In this document: piece by piece, positions 7,627-16,134 of the stretch
Layout of the letters: the number at the start of each line of letters is the position of its first letter
Position numbering within the stretch: the stretch's first letter is position 1
Source of the DNA: Paenalkalicoccus suaedae
GTDB lineage: Bacteria; Bacillota; Bacilli; Bacillales; Salisediminibacteriaceae
Assembly: GCF_006965545.2 (NCBI RefSeq)
Contig: NZ_CP041372.2
Location: 3,844,001 to 3,908,000, forward strand
DNA length: 64,000 nt
Direction: 5' to 3'
Translations under genes and position numbers: made by a program
The notes under the pieces: model-generated
The model's input: only the letters and a program-made list of their open reading frames with translations
Told to the model about the DNA's origin: nothing
The model's database searches: none

Positions 7627-9018
7627 CTAGGTGGTATGCATCCCCTCTCCAAACCAAATCACAACCGTCGTTCCTTTGCCTAGCTCTGACGTGAGCTCGA
7701 CGCGTGCATCGTGCGCGACGATGATGTCGCGGGCGATGGCCATGCCGAGGCCTGTGCCGGTAGTGTTGGCTGTATTCGTGCCGCGGTAGTAGCGTTCGAA
7801 GACTTGCTCCGGATCGTCGTCCATGCCTTTACCGTTGTCGGATATGCGGATGAAGCGATCTGTTACCGTCACTTCTACTTCTACGTCGTCTTCGTTATGC
7901 AGGAGCGCATTATGGATAAAGTTTAAAATAGCTCGCTTCATTAAATGGGCGTCAAAGCGGACAATCACTCCAGGTGCTTCTCCCACAAAGGAAATGAAGC
8001 GATGCTCGAACGCTTTATCATTTAAAAGTCCAATTACAATTTCCTTCACGAAAGGTTCGACGCGATTTTCTGTCAGCTGCAGAGGGAGCTCGTTGTTTCT
8101 TAAACGCATGGTGAGGCTTAGGTCATCTAGCAAGTCCTTCATGTAAACGGACTGGCGGCGGATGACCTCGGCGTACTCCTTGCGTTCGGCCGGGCTCACC
8201 TCGTCGTCCATGAGGAGCTCTGCGTAGCCTTGGACAGAGGAGAGAGGCGTTTTGACGTCGTGGGAGACGTTGCCGATCCACTCCTCGCGCATCTTCTCAA
8301 GCTTGGCGCGCTCCTCCTCGTGCTCGCGCAAGGTCGTGGCAACCTCCTGCAAATTCGCGAATACCGGACGGAAAATACCGGGGCGGCGCACCTTCACGTT
8401 ATCAAAATTCTGCTTTTTTAACTGCGAGATGCGATCGATCATGGCGTTTACAGGACGCGTTAAGCCTGTACTAAATAGCAGGCCGACGATTGCCGCAATG
8501 ATGATATTGACCGCCAGCATGATGACCACTGCACGAGAGGCAACTTCAAAAAAGGAGCCAGCATTGAGCATGAGCACGTAGCGAGCTTCCTCCGAATACG
8601 GAATCCCCACAATATAGCTATAGTCCTCAAACGCACCTAAAAAGTACGTGTTAAATTCATCGTCCATATATTTATAGTTATGCACGAGCTCAATGGGGCT
8701 GTAAGAATCGAGCACTGTATCTGGAGCAAAGTAAGACGTAACCACATCGCCGTCACTGTCTAAAATCTGTAGCCATGCGTCGTACTCCTGAAGCGCCTCG
8801 GTCCCCTCTGTATTCACAACAGGATCCCCGTCCTCCAGCTCCATATATTGACTAAATTGACGTGTGAATTCTTCTGCAGAATCACTACCTACTTCCCCTG
8901 CTCCCGAATCATTTTGATAAAGAATAAATGCAGCAATAATAAACATATTTGCTACAACTACGATCAAGACGATTGTCACAACCGAAAACAGGTAGCGTCC
9001 AGTTAGCTTCCACTTCAT
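7627..9018 (-). CDS. Sensor histidine kinase with extracellular domain and HAMP
   Basis: A 463-residue membrane kinase. TM1 is near residues 10-33 and TM2 near 165-188; between them lies a ~130-residue acidic outer domain. Then come a HAMP linker, the HisKA H-box with His253 in NVSHDVKTP, and the ATPase domain with the N box (FIHNALLHN), G1 (ISDNGKGMDD) and G2 (GTGLGMAIA). It starts 9 nt after the response regulator. It is adjacent to, and divergent from, an FtsX-type ABC transporter. Kinases paired with Bce/Yxd transporters normally have only a very short outer loop; this one has a full sensor domain, so it may read a ligand directly. Confidence 0.93.
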   Translation of the reverse strand: MKWKLTGRYLFSVVTIVLIVVVANMFIIAAFILYQNDSGAGEVGSDSAEEFTRQFSQYMELEDGDPVVNTEGTEALQEYDAWLQILDSDGDVVTSYFAPDTVLDSYSPIELVHNYKYMDDEFNTYFLGAFEDYSYIVGIPYSEEARYVLMLNAGSFFEVASRAVVIMLAVNIIIAAIVGLLFSTGLTRPVNAMIDRISQLKKQNFDNVKVRRPGIFRPVFANLQEVATTLREHEEERAKLEKMREEWIGNVSHDVKTPLSSVQGYAELLMDDEVSPAERKEYAEVIRRQSVYMKDLLDDLSLTMRLRNNELPLQLTENRVEPFVKEIVIGLLNDKAFEHRFISFVGEAPGVIVRFDAHLMKRAILNFIHNALLHNEDDVEVEVTVTDRFIRISDNGKGMDDDPEQVFERYYRGTNTANTTGTGLGMAIARDIIVAHDARVELTSELGKGTTVVIWFGEGMHTT

Positions 9019-9027
9019 GTGTATCCC

Positions 9028-9735
9028 CTACTTATCCTGGAATCGATAGCCAAGGCCTTTCACTGTGCGAATGCACGTAGGCTCTGATGGCGTATCCTCG
9101 ATTTTTTCTCTTAAGCGCCTTATGTGCACCATCAGTGTGTTATCGGCTCCAAAAAAGTCCTCGCCCCACACCGCTTCAAAAAGCGTCTCCTTACTTAAAA
9201 TGCGATTTGGATTGCGCATAAAGCAGGCCATGAGCCCAACCTCCTTCGCCGTAAGGTCAAGCCGCTTCCCGTCCTTCGTAACCTCTGTCTCCGAAGCGTC
9301 AATCGTAAATCGTCCGACCGTTCGCTTCGTCTCCTCCAGCTCCACACTCGGTGTCGCTGCATACACACCTGCGCGTCTAAGCTGCGCCTTGACCCGATAC
9401 GCCACTTCCTTCGGGCTAAACGGCTTCGTGATGTAGTCATCTCCGCCGATCGCAAGCCCTAAAATCTTATCAACCTCATCCGTTTTTGCGGACAAAAACA
9501 AGATCGGAATTCGTGATTCTTCGCGTATTTGACTGCACAAGTCAAAGCCCTGTCCATCTGGAAGCATAATATCCAAAATCGCAATATCTGGTTGAAAGGA
9601 CCGAAACGCTTCGAATCCATCCGCAACGGTTCCTGCTGTTTGCACCTCTGTTAAGCCTTCCTTCTCTAACGCTTTCGTAATCAGCGTACATAAATCCTGC
9701 TCATCATCTACTACTAAAATACGAGGCTTACTCAT
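9028..9735 (-). CDS. OmpR/PhoB-family response regulator
   Basis: A 235-residue two-domain regulator. The receiver domain has the acidic pair DDEQD, the phospho-acceptor Asp55 in AILDIMLPDG, and the switch lysine in YITKPF. The C-terminal winged helix contains ETLFEAVWGEDFFGADNTL and ends IRTVKGLGYRF, typical of the OmpR class. The ATG at 9735 has AGGAAGG about 9 nt upstream; an ATG three codons earlier abuts that site. It is co-transcribed with the kinase and likely regulates the divergent ABC transporter operon through the 163-bp intergenic region. Confidence 0.94.
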   Translation of the reverse strand: MSKPRILVVDDEQDLCTLITKALEKEGLTEVQTAGTVADGFEAFRSFQPDIAILDIMLPDGQGFDLCSQIREESRIPILFLSAKTDEVDKILGLAIGGDDYITKPFSPKEVAYRVKAQLRRAGVYAATPSVELEETKRTVGRFTIDASETEVTKDGKRLDLTAKEVGLMACFMRNPNRILSKETLFEAVWGEDFFGADNTLMVHIRRLREKIEDTPSEPTCIRTVKGLGYRFQDK

Positions 9736-9898
9736 ACTCGTCATCCTTCCTAGCCGTTATCCTTGTTTCTTCCATCATAACAGGCTCTTAAGCAAATACC
9801 AGGGATGTAAGGATTTTTTAAGGTTGACGTGAGGCTCCGTTAAGAGCTAGTGGATAAAGTAGGAGTATACAAACGAACAGACGAAAGAGGTGCTACAA

Positions 9899-10666
9899 AT
9901 GACAGCATTTGTACAGGTAACGAACGTCCATAAACAATACGGCAAAGGTGAGCAGGCAACGCACGCCTTAAAGGATATCTCCTTTACGATCGAGCACGGT
10001 GAGTTTCTAGGGATCATGGGACCATCCGGGTCCGGTAAATCAACGCTCCTAAACGTGCTCGCCACAATCGATGCCCCAACGTCCGGTGACATTACGATCG
10101 ACGGGCAACAAATCGCAAGCTTAGAGGATAAACAGCTCGCTGACTTCAGAAGGCGTCATCTCGGCTTTATCTTTCAAGATTATCATCTCTTAGACTCTCT
10201 TACGGTGAGAGAAAATATTATTCTACCTTTAGCTCTAGCAAAGAGCTCCGTTAACGAGATTGACGAACGTTTACAGGCAATTACAGAAGCCTTCCACATA
10301 GACGACCTATTAAACAAGTATCCGTACCAGCTGTCAGGCGGTCAAAAGCAGCGTACTGCCGCAAGTCGCGCCATCATTACGAATCCAAAGCTAATCTTAG
10401 CGGATGAGCCAACGGGTGCACTCGATTCAAAATCAGCAACGGACTTACTGAGTCGTATGCAAAAGCTCAACGAGACAGAGGAAACGCTCATCATGATGGT
10501 GACGCACGATGCCTACGCGGCAAGCTTTTGCCGCCGTATTCTCTTTATTCAGGACGGTCAGGTATCGAGAGAGCTGTATCGTGGTACGAAAACGCGTAAC
10601 GAATTTTTCCAACAAATCTTAGCAGAGCTTGCTCAAACAGGTGGTGGATCTGATGACCATTACTAA
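9899..10666 (+). CDS. ABC transporter ATP-binding protein (BceA/YxdL-like)
   Basis: A 255-residue ATPase of the MacB/BceA type: Walker A GPSGSGKS (41-48), Q-loop FQDYHLLD, signature LSGGQKQRTA, Walker B LILADEPTGALDS and H-loop VTHDAY. It powers the FtsX-family permease encoded next, whose start lies inside this gene (14-nt overlap). The ATG at 9899 has AAAGAGG 8 nt upstream; a GTG three codons earlier overlaps that site. Family members mediate peptide-antibiotic resistance or sensing in the membrane, here probably under control of the divergent two-component system. Confidence 0.94.
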   Translation: MTAFVQVTNVHKQYGKGEQATHALKDISFTIEHGEFLGIMGPSGSGKSTLLNVLATIDAPTSGDITIDGQQIASLEDKQLADFRRRHLGFIFQDYHLLDSLTVRENIILPLALAKSSVNEIDERLQAITEAFHIDDLLNKYPYQLSGGQKQRTAASRAIITNPKLILADEPTGALDSKSATDLLSRMQKLNETEETLIMMVTHDAYAASFCRRILFIQDGQVSRELYRGTKTRNEFFQQILAELAQTGGGSDDHY

Positions 10667-12518
10667 GCTTGCCTATCGCAACCTACGACGCAACTTAAAA
10701 AGCTACGGACTTTACATCGGCTCTACTGTCTTTGCGATCAGTATTTACTTTACGTTCGTCGCCCTCCGCTACAGCGACGAGATCCTCTCCCTTTCGGAGG
10801 TTTCCTCGCAAATAAGCGGATTAATGAACGCCGCGTCCTTTGTCTTACTCATTTTTGTCGCCGTCTTTATTCTCTATTCCAACGCCTTCTTTACAAAAAA
10901 GCGTAAAAAGGAGATCGCACTCTACTCCTTACTCGGCGTGCGTAAACCAACCATTGGCCTCATGCTTTTTGTGGAAAATATGGTGATCGGACTCCTTTCC
11001 CTCATGATCGGAATCGGGTTTGGGTTTCTTTTTTCTCAAGTTTTTATCCTGCTACTGCTTCAGCTAATGGGGTTAGACCTAGGCGCACTTGGCGCTGTAG
11101 AACTTTCTTTGCAGGCAGTCATTCATACTGCACTCGTCTTTTCCATCATCTTTTTTGTGACGTCAGTTCAAGGATACTCCCTCATTTATCGCGTATCCTT
11201 ACTCGAACTATTTCACGCAGAAAAGAAGGGCGAGGCGCTACCAAAATCGCGTATTATTTTAACGTTGTTTGGCTTCGTCTTACTTGGCGCCGGCTATTGG
11301 ATCGCTCTAGAAGATTTAGCAACCTCAGACATATGGCGATACTTTGGAATAGCGACTCCGCTTCTCATTATCGGGTTAACCGTTATCGGCACGTTTTTCG
11401 TTTTTCAGTACGTGTTCATCACCGTGCTACACCAGCTTAAAAAGAAGCGCAGCTTTGCGTGGAAAGGATTGCATTCATGGACGATGTCGCAATTACTCTC
11501 TCGTATTCGTGCAAATGCACGAACGCTCACAATCATTGCAACCTTGAGCGCTGCCACGATGACGGCAGGCGGAGCAGTATTTGGAACCTACTATAACATT
11601 GAACGAGACGTATCCAATTTTGCCCCCTTCACCTTCATGTGGGAAGGGGAAGCACAGGAAATAGATCCGTCAATCGTCGAGTTTGAAGCGCGTATTCCTG
11701 CTAAGAATGTTCGAGTCGAAGAAGACACTGGATTAGAGTTTTCATACAGCGTTCTTCCCTTTAGCACCTATGAGGCGCTCGCAAATAGATTAGATGCACA
11801 AACTTTAATTCCTCCAGAAAGCGGAACGGCTCATCTCGTTAATCCGTACTTTAATGTTGGTCTTTCCACCGTTCCAGAGACAGTGATCGTCGAAGACGAC
11901 ACGATTGCAATCGATGAGGTGGTAACAGAAGCCGTCTATAACGTCGAAACACTCGGAGGACTTGCACTCGTGGTATCTGATGAGGACTACACCGCCTATG
12001 CCGCTGACGAACAGGTGTATCGAGCAGTAACCGTCAGTGACTATCAAAATCAGCTCGCACTCTCGCAAGAGCTTGCTTTAGAAGCTGAGCAGTTTTCTAG
12101 TGCTACGCAGGATTACCAGGATAATCTTGAAGCCAACGGAGCCTTGTTGTTTGTAGGAAGCTTCCTTGGTCTTGTCTTTTTAGCCGCGACCGGCAGTATG
12201 ATCTTCTTCAAAGTCTTAACAGAAGCAGAAGAAGACGCGGAGAGCTTTGCCATGTTAGATAAGCTCGGCGCTCCTCATAACGAGCTCATTCGTAGTATCC
12301 GTCATCAGGTTGGCATGATTTTTGTTGCTCCACTACTCGTTGCGGTTATGCATAGTGCCGTTGCTCTGTACGCATTCTCTACCCTACTTGGGCTAAACCT
12401 GGTCGTCCCAGTACTCATTTGGATGCTGTTATATTCGCTTGTTTATGGGATGTACTACGTTATGACAATAAAGGCTTACAAGCGCCTTGTTTTAAATCAA
12501 ATTAGGAGGAATTCATGA
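10653..12518 (+). CDS. FtsX-family ABC permease (BceB/YxdM-like)
   Basis: A 621-residue permease: one N-terminal TM helix, an FtsX block of three helices (about 50-185), two further helices (about 210-270), another helix near 295-315, a ~210-residue outer domain (about 320-525), and a C-terminal FtsX block of three helices. This ten-helix layout with one large outer loop is that of BceB/YxdM detoxification permeases. AGGTGG lies 8 nt before the ATG at 10653, which overlaps the ATPase gene. A YxeA-like protein follows with overlap, as in the B. subtilis yxdLM-yxeA cluster. Confidence 0.92.
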   Translation: MTITKLAYRNLRRNLKSYGLYIGSTVFAISIYFTFVALRYSDEILSLSEVSSQISGLMNAASFVLLIFVAVFILYSNAFFTKKRKKEIALYSLLGVRKPTIGLMLFVENMVIGLLSLMIGIGFGFLFSQVFILLLLQLMGLDLGALGAVELSLQAVIHTALVFSIIFFVTSVQGYSLIYRVSLLELFHAEKKGEALPKSRIILTLFGFVLLGAGYWIALEDLATSDIWRYFGIATPLLIIGLTVIGTFFVFQYVFITVLHQLKKKRSFAWKGLHSWTMSQLLSRIRANARTLTIIATLSAATMTAGGAVFGTYYNIERDVSNFAPFTFMWEGEAQEIDPSIVEFEARIPAKNVRVEEDTGLEFSYSVLPFSTYEALANRLDAQTLIPPESGTAHLVNPYFNVGLSTVPETVIVEDDTIAIDEVVTEAVYNVETLGGLALVVSDEDYTAYAADEQVYRAVTVSDYQNQLALSQELALEAEQFSSATQDYQDNLEANGALLFVGSFLGLVFLAATGSMIFFKVLTEAEEDAESFAMLDKLGAPHNELIRSIRHQVGMIFVAPLLVAVMHSAVALYAFSTLLGLNLVVPVLIWMLLYSLVYGMYYVMTIKAYKRLVLNQIRRNS

Positions 12519-12877
12519 TGAAAAAAGTTGGTATCATTCTTACAGGAGCCCTAATCTTACTCCTTGCCGGGATTGTTATCCTAGCAACGGTCGACTTTAA
12601 CCGACTAGGAAAAGAGAATGTATTCACCCAAATCGAAGCACCTGTTGAGATAGATGAAATGACCTTAGACTCTGGAGAGATCGTTTATACGTATTGGTAT
12701 GAGGAGACCGCTTTCGAAGAGAACGGGTCCCCGCTAGACGTTCGTTACTCTGCAACACGCGAGCTACGAGAAGGAGCTTACCTCATGCTGTATGTCGATG
12801 ATGACGGACACGTTACCTCTTTTGATGAGGTCGAGCTTGAAGACATTCCACAGGATGCACGTGGGTGGGAGTCTTAA
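12515..12877 (+). CDS. YxeA-like small exported protein
   Basis: A 120-residue protein with one N-terminal hydrophobic segment (IILTGALILLLAGIVILA) acting as signal anchor, then an acidic outer domain with Y-rich strands (VYTYWYEETAF). Size, topology and position after an FtsX permease match the YxeA/DUF1093 family. Two consecutive ATGs overlap the permease stop; AGGAGG is 5 nt from the first and 8 nt from the second (12518), so either may be used. The function is not established; the genomic link suggests an accessory role to the transporter. Confidence 0.8.
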   Translation: MMKKVGIILTGALILLLAGIVILATVDFNRLGKENVFTQIEAPVEIDEMTLDSGEIVYTYWYEETAFEENGSPLDVRYSATRELREGAYLMLYVDDDGHVTSFDEVELEDIPQDARGWES

Positions 12878-12886
12878 TAAATGAGT

Positions 12887-12920
12887 AAAAAGGCAGCCGG
12901 AGAGGCTGTCTTTTTTGTTT
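12887..12920 (+). terminator. Rho-independent terminator
   Basis: AAAAGGCAGCC pairs with GGCTGTCTTTT around GGAGA (one G-U pair), ending in a T-run, 10 nt after the YxeA-like gene. It closes the ABC transporter operon. Confidence 0.88.
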
Positions 12921-13083
12921 GTAATTTGGCTTTATGTATAGAGAAAAACCCGAGTTGATTAAGTTCCAGCCACCGCTTCGTAACTCCTTAAAAGCTTTTA
13001 AAGAGATGTTTTTGCAATAGGGGCTGATAGGCTGGCAGTTGATTCAAATAGTTTTGGGTTTTTCTTTAAGGTTAATGGGGGTG

Positions 13084-13262
13084 TTATGTTCCCTATTTAG
13101 ATTTTATGTGCCGTATTTGCAAGTTATGTTCCTGATTCTAACTTTATGTTCCCCGTTTGAAAGTTATGGACTTTGTTCCCTTTTGGCATGAGGTTATGTT
13201 CCCTGTTTGGGTTTTATGTGCCGCATTTAAAAGTTATGTTCCCTATTCCGGTTTTATGTTCC
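13084..13262 (+). repeat. 20-bp phased TTATGTTCC array
   Basis: Keyword TTATG(T/G)(T/G)CC starts at 13084, 13104, 13124, 13144 and 13164, then 13194, 13214, 13234 and 13254. The step is 20 bp except one 30-bp gap, where a degenerate copy (TTTGGCATG, 13182) fills in. Spacer sequence is not conserved. No gene is seen in 12921-13331. Confidence 0.88.
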
Positions 13263-13278
13263 TCCTCCAAAGCCACAA

Positions 13279-13310
13279 ACAAAAGCCCTCGCACCGTGTG
13301 CGAAGGCTCT
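13279..13310 (-). terminator. Rho-independent terminator, minus strand
   Basis: AGCCCTCGCAC (13284-13294) pairs with GTGCGAAGGCT (13298-13308), one mismatch; on the minus strand a TTTTGTTTG run follows. It ends the rhodanese transcript. Confidence 0.8.
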
Positions 13311-13331
13311 CCCTCTATCCAATCAAACTCA

Positions 13332-13682
13332 CTATCTCCAAGCGTTCATACCGCCTTTTACATTGTAGATTCTCGTAAATCCTTGCTTTTTCAAAGCTTT
13401 AGACGCACTTGTGCTGCGCATACCGCTCTGACAAATCACCACGACATCCTGATCCTTCTTTAACGTACCTGCTTTTTTACCAATCTCCGAAAGTGGCATA
13501 TTTACAAACGGTTTACGATGGTTCGCGCGGTATTCACCAGGTGTGCGAACGTCGATGAACTGTACGTTCCGATCCTTAAACTTTGCCTTCGCACCCTCCA
13601 CGTCCAGTTGCTCAATCCCTTTTACGGGCATGAACTTCCACACAGCAAACGCCACCACTACCCCTACTAGTATCCATTCCAT
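13332..13682 (-). CDS. Membrane-anchored single-domain rhodanese (YqhL-like)
   Basis: A 116-residue protein: one N-terminal TM segment (residues 3-18) followed by a rhodanese domain with active-site loop CQSGMRS (Cys84). The fold carries sulfane sulfur from donors such as thiosulfate or persulfides. It resembles B. subtilis YqhL in size and layout. The ATG at 13682 is preferred because GAGGAG lies 10 nt upstream, while the ATG three codons earlier is only 1 nt from that site. It follows the sulfite-exporter-like gene by 32 nt at the 3-prime end of a persulfide-handling cluster. Confidence 0.88.
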   Translation of the reverse strand: MEWILVGVVVAFAVWKFMPVKGIEQLDVEGAKAKFKDRNVQFIDVRTPGEYRANHRKPFVNMPLSEIGKKAGTLKKDQDVVVICQSGMRSTSASKALKKQGFTRIYNVKGGMNAWR

Positions 13683-13714
13683 ATCCTTCATTCTCCTCTA
13701 CCCTATTTTCTGGC

Positions 13715-14488
13715 CTAGAATAAGATATCCGTCCAAATCTTTATCGCCGTGGCCGTGATCAACACCGCGAGCAAGAGCTGTAGCACTCGCGCCGGCAAGC
13801 GCTTGCCGAGCTTGGCTCCGAGCGGCGCAGCCAGGATACTCGCCACGATCATGATAGCCGCAGAACCATATTCGACCTGCCCCGTTGCGATTTTACCAAC
13901 GCTCGCTCCGACCGACGAGATAAACGTGATCGCAAGGCTCGTCGCAATCGTCATGCGCGTCGGGATCTTGAGCACCGTGATCATCAGTGGCACAAGTAAA
14001 AATCCGCCAGCCGCACCGACGATACCTGACGCAATTCCAACAAGGAGCGCCAATCCAGCTGCAAGCGGACGATTAAACGTGATAAGTGATCCCTCTCTCT
14101 CAACCCCTTTGGGGAGAAACATCATAATTGCCGCGATCACCGCGAGCGTCCCATAAACGATATTAACTCCTGCTTCGGACATAAGATCGGACCCGAAGCT
14201 ACCGAGCAAGCTACCCGCTAAAATGGCGATACCCATGTACAAAATAAGCTCCTTATTCAAATACCCACCTTTACGATACGCCCATACTCCCGCAAGTGAT
14301 GCAACGAGAACCTGCACGGCACTAATACCCGACACCTCGTGCGCAGTAAAGGCTACGAGTCCAAATAAAGGAGGAATGTAAAGAAGCATGGGATATTTAA
14401 TAATCGATCCTCCAACACCGAGCATTCCTGATAAAAATGAACCAATAAATCCGATGGCAAATAGTACAAGAATCAATACGATATCCAT
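13715..14488 (-). CDS. TauE/SafE-family sulfite/sulfonate exporter (YrkJ-like)
   Basis: A 257-residue polytopic membrane protein with about eight TM helices and the two half-repeats typical of TauE/SafE, each with a glycine-rich motif (SGMLGVGGSI and GIVGAAGGFLLVP). The family moves sulfur oxyanions, often sulfite, across the membrane. GAAGG lies 7 nt before the ATG. It sits behind persulfide dioxygenase, DsrE and TusA-rhodanese genes, so export of sulfite or thiosulfate made by the cluster is the likely job. An intervening terminator at 14523 suggests reduced read-through. Confidence 0.9.
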   Translation of the reverse strand: MDIVLILVLFAIGFIGSFLSGMLGVGGSIIKYPMLLYIPPLFGLVAFTAHEVSGISAVQVLVASLAGVWAYRKGGYLNKELILYMGIAILAGSLLGSFGSDLMSEAGVNIVYGTLAVIAAIMMFLPKGVEREGSLITFNRPLAAGLALLVGIASGIVGAAGGFLLVPLMITVLKIPTRMTIATSLAITFISSVGASVGKIATGQVEYGSAAIMIVASILAAPLGAKLGKRLPARVLQLLLAVLITATAIKIWTDILF

Positions 14489-14522
14489 CTAACATCCTTC
14501 TTTCTACAGTCGATAACAAACC

Positions 14523-14546
14523 AAAAAAGGGGAGTAGCCTCCCCTC
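14523..14546 (-). terminator. Rho-independent terminator within the sulfur cluster
   Basis: On the minus strand AGGGGAG pairs with CTCCCCT around a short loop, then TTTTTT. It lies between the metallo-hydrolase and TauE genes and would attenuate read-through. Confidence 0.75.
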
Positions 14547-14550
14547 GCAC

Positions 14551-15678
14551 TTATCTCACCGCACAGCGGTTTGGTCCAATTTCCATTTCTGTTTGCTCCT
14601 CGTGATCTGGAGACAGCTTCCCCATATTTACGTGACGAATTTGCTCATACGCATTTGGCTGTGGTGGTAAATTGTCTGTTACCATGCTACGGAATTCTGC
14701 TTCGTCTTCGATATTAAGCCCATGATTTTCGGCAAAAAGATCGCCTAAACGCTTGGCAACTGTGCCATCCTCATTAAGCTCCTCGATAATCATAAAGTGA
14801 GCTGGTAGCACGATTAAATCCTCTGCTAAATCGCGGTAGCGTGTGTAGAGAGTCTCACGTAGATCACCAACCCAATCCTCGGCAAGACCAGCCAGATCCG
14901 GGCGTCCGATGGAGTCGATAAAGAGAATATCGCCTGTGAGCAAGTACTGATTGTCGATCACAAATGACGTGGAGCCGATCGTGTGACCTGGTGAGTAAAG
15001 TGCGTTTACGTCAATGTTAGAAGCACCGATCGTCACATGCGTCTCGTCCGTTAGCGGCTCGTACTCAAAGATAACTTCCTCCGCATCCTTCGGCGGCAGG
15101 TGATACGTCGCCCCAGTTGCCTCAGCAATGTCGCGTCCACCAGAGATGTGGTCGGCGTGTAAGTGTGTATCAAACACGTGCGTAATCGTTACACCTTTTT
15201 TGTCGGCGAAACTTGTGTAGACGTCTGCAAATCGAACCGCATCAATCACCGCCGCTTCCCCTTCAGAAATCACCATATAAGAGAGACAGCCTTTACCTAA
15301 ACGAACAAACTGATAAAGCTCGCCTCCGTTTGTTAAGTCCGATACTTTAATTGGCTCAAGATAGCTACTCCAAGACTTCATGCCACCCTCTAGATACGCC
15401 GCGTCGCGCCCTTCGTCCGATAGCATCTCCGCTACCATGATCGACGACCCTTCCTTTGCACAAACAACAAGAACTTCTTTGTCTTCTGGAATGTCTTTAA
15501 GGATTTCCTCTACGCCATCAAGCAGATCAAAGTAAGGGACGTTCATATAGCTAAAGTTGTGCCCTTCGATTTTCCAATCGGCGAATGCATCTTCATTTCG
15601 TACGTCTAAAATAAATAGATCCTCACGGTTAATTACCTTTTTTGCAATATCTTCTGCTTTCCATGTGTGTACTGTCAT
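14551..15678 (-). CDS. Rhodanese/MBL-fold persulfide dioxygenase-like protein (YrkH/CstB-type)
   Basis: A 375-residue fusion. The N-terminal rhodanese domain (about 1-110) has loop CAKEGSS (Cys73). The metallo-beta-lactamase domain (about 120-330) has HLHADH (172-177), a distal GHTIGSTSF histidine and the TGDILF metal aspartate, as in non-haem iron persulfide dioxygenases. Such proteins oxidise low-molecular-weight persulfides to sulfite, and a rhodanese domain can turn this into thiosulfate. In S. aureus CstB the MBL domain comes first; here the order is reversed. GAGGAGGT precedes the ATG and overlaps a CstR-like operator at 15684. Confidence 0.88.
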   Translation of the reverse strand: MTVHTWKAEDIAKKVINREDLFILDVRNEDAFADWKIEGHNFSYMNVPYFDLLDGVEEILKDIPEDKEVLVVCAKEGSSIMVAEMLSDEGRDAAYLEGGMKSWSSYLEPIKVSDLTNGGELYQFVRLGKGCLSYMVISEGEAAVIDAVRFADVYTSFADKKGVTITHVFDTHLHADHISGGRDIAEATGATYHLPPKDAEEVIFEYEPLTDETHVTIGASNIDVNALYSPGHTIGSTSFVIDNQYLLTGDILFIDSIGRPDLAGLAEDWVGDLRETLYTRYRDLAEDLIVLPAHFMIIEELNEDGTVAKRLGDLFAENHGLNIEDEAEFRSMVTDNLPPQPNAYEQIRHVNMGKLSPDHEEQTEMEIGPNRCAVR

Positions 15679-15683
15679 TCTAT

Positions 15684-15699
15684 ATACCTCCTCAGGTAA
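15684..15699. promoter_or_regulatory. CstR/CsoR-like operator
   Basis: ATACCTCCTCAGGTAA, an ATACC-N6-GGTAT match with one mismatch, overlaps the ribosome binding site of the metallo-hydrolase gene. Three more copies precede the upstream gene at 16698-16854. Confidence 0.65.
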
Positions 15700-15726
15700 A
15701 TGGGTTTTTGTCTTTTCTCATCTAAA

Positions 15727-16122
15727 TTAAAACGTTAGTGTTGGTGCTGCATCCTTCGCGTATTCCAAGAATGTCACAGCTCCACCAACATCAATTCCGT
15801 CTACAAAATCTTCTTTCGTTAAATCCATCACGTCCATCGTCATTTGACACGCAATGAACGTCACTCCTAGCTCCTGCGCCATTTCTAAAAGCTCTGGAAT
15901 AGAAGGTACATTCGCCTTCGCAAACCCTTCTGCCATATGCTCTTTACCTGCAGGCATCTCTAAATTGTGCATCGCTTGTTTGTGAATTAAGTTTAGCCCT
16001 TCAAACGTAAAGAAAATTTGTACCTCTTTATCAGATGCGGCTGCCGCCGTTGCAATATTAAATACTTTATAGGCATCAAACATGCCACCATTTGCTGCAA
16101 TAATCGCTACTTTATTAGACAT
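15727..16122 (-). CDS. DsrE/F-like sulfur-relay protein (YrkE-like)
   Basis: A 131-residue cytoplasmic protein of the DsrE/DsrF/peroxiredoxin-like fold, resembling B. subtilis YrkE. The start (SNKVAIIAANGGMFDAYKVF) gives the first beta-alpha unit. A cysteine in FIACQMTMDVM is in the position used by DsrE2-type sulfur carriers. AGGAGG lies 8 nt before the ATG. It is 12 nt from the preceding TusA-rhodanese gene, in the same operon. Likely role: persulfide relay between TusA/rhodanese and the dioxygenase. Confidence 0.88.
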   Translation of the reverse strand: MSNKVAIIAANGGMFDAYKVFNIATAAAASDKEVQIFFTFEGLNLIHKQAMHNLEMPAGKEHMAEGFAKANVPSIPELLEMAQELGVTFIACQMTMDVMDLTKEDFVDGIDVGGAVTFLEYAKDAAPTLTF

Positions 16123-16134
16123 TTATACGTCCTC

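Noticed and set aside
9745-9898. Specific binding site for the response regulator
   Set aside because: TTAAG-like half sites occur, but no clear direct or inverted repeat with proper spacing could be defined.
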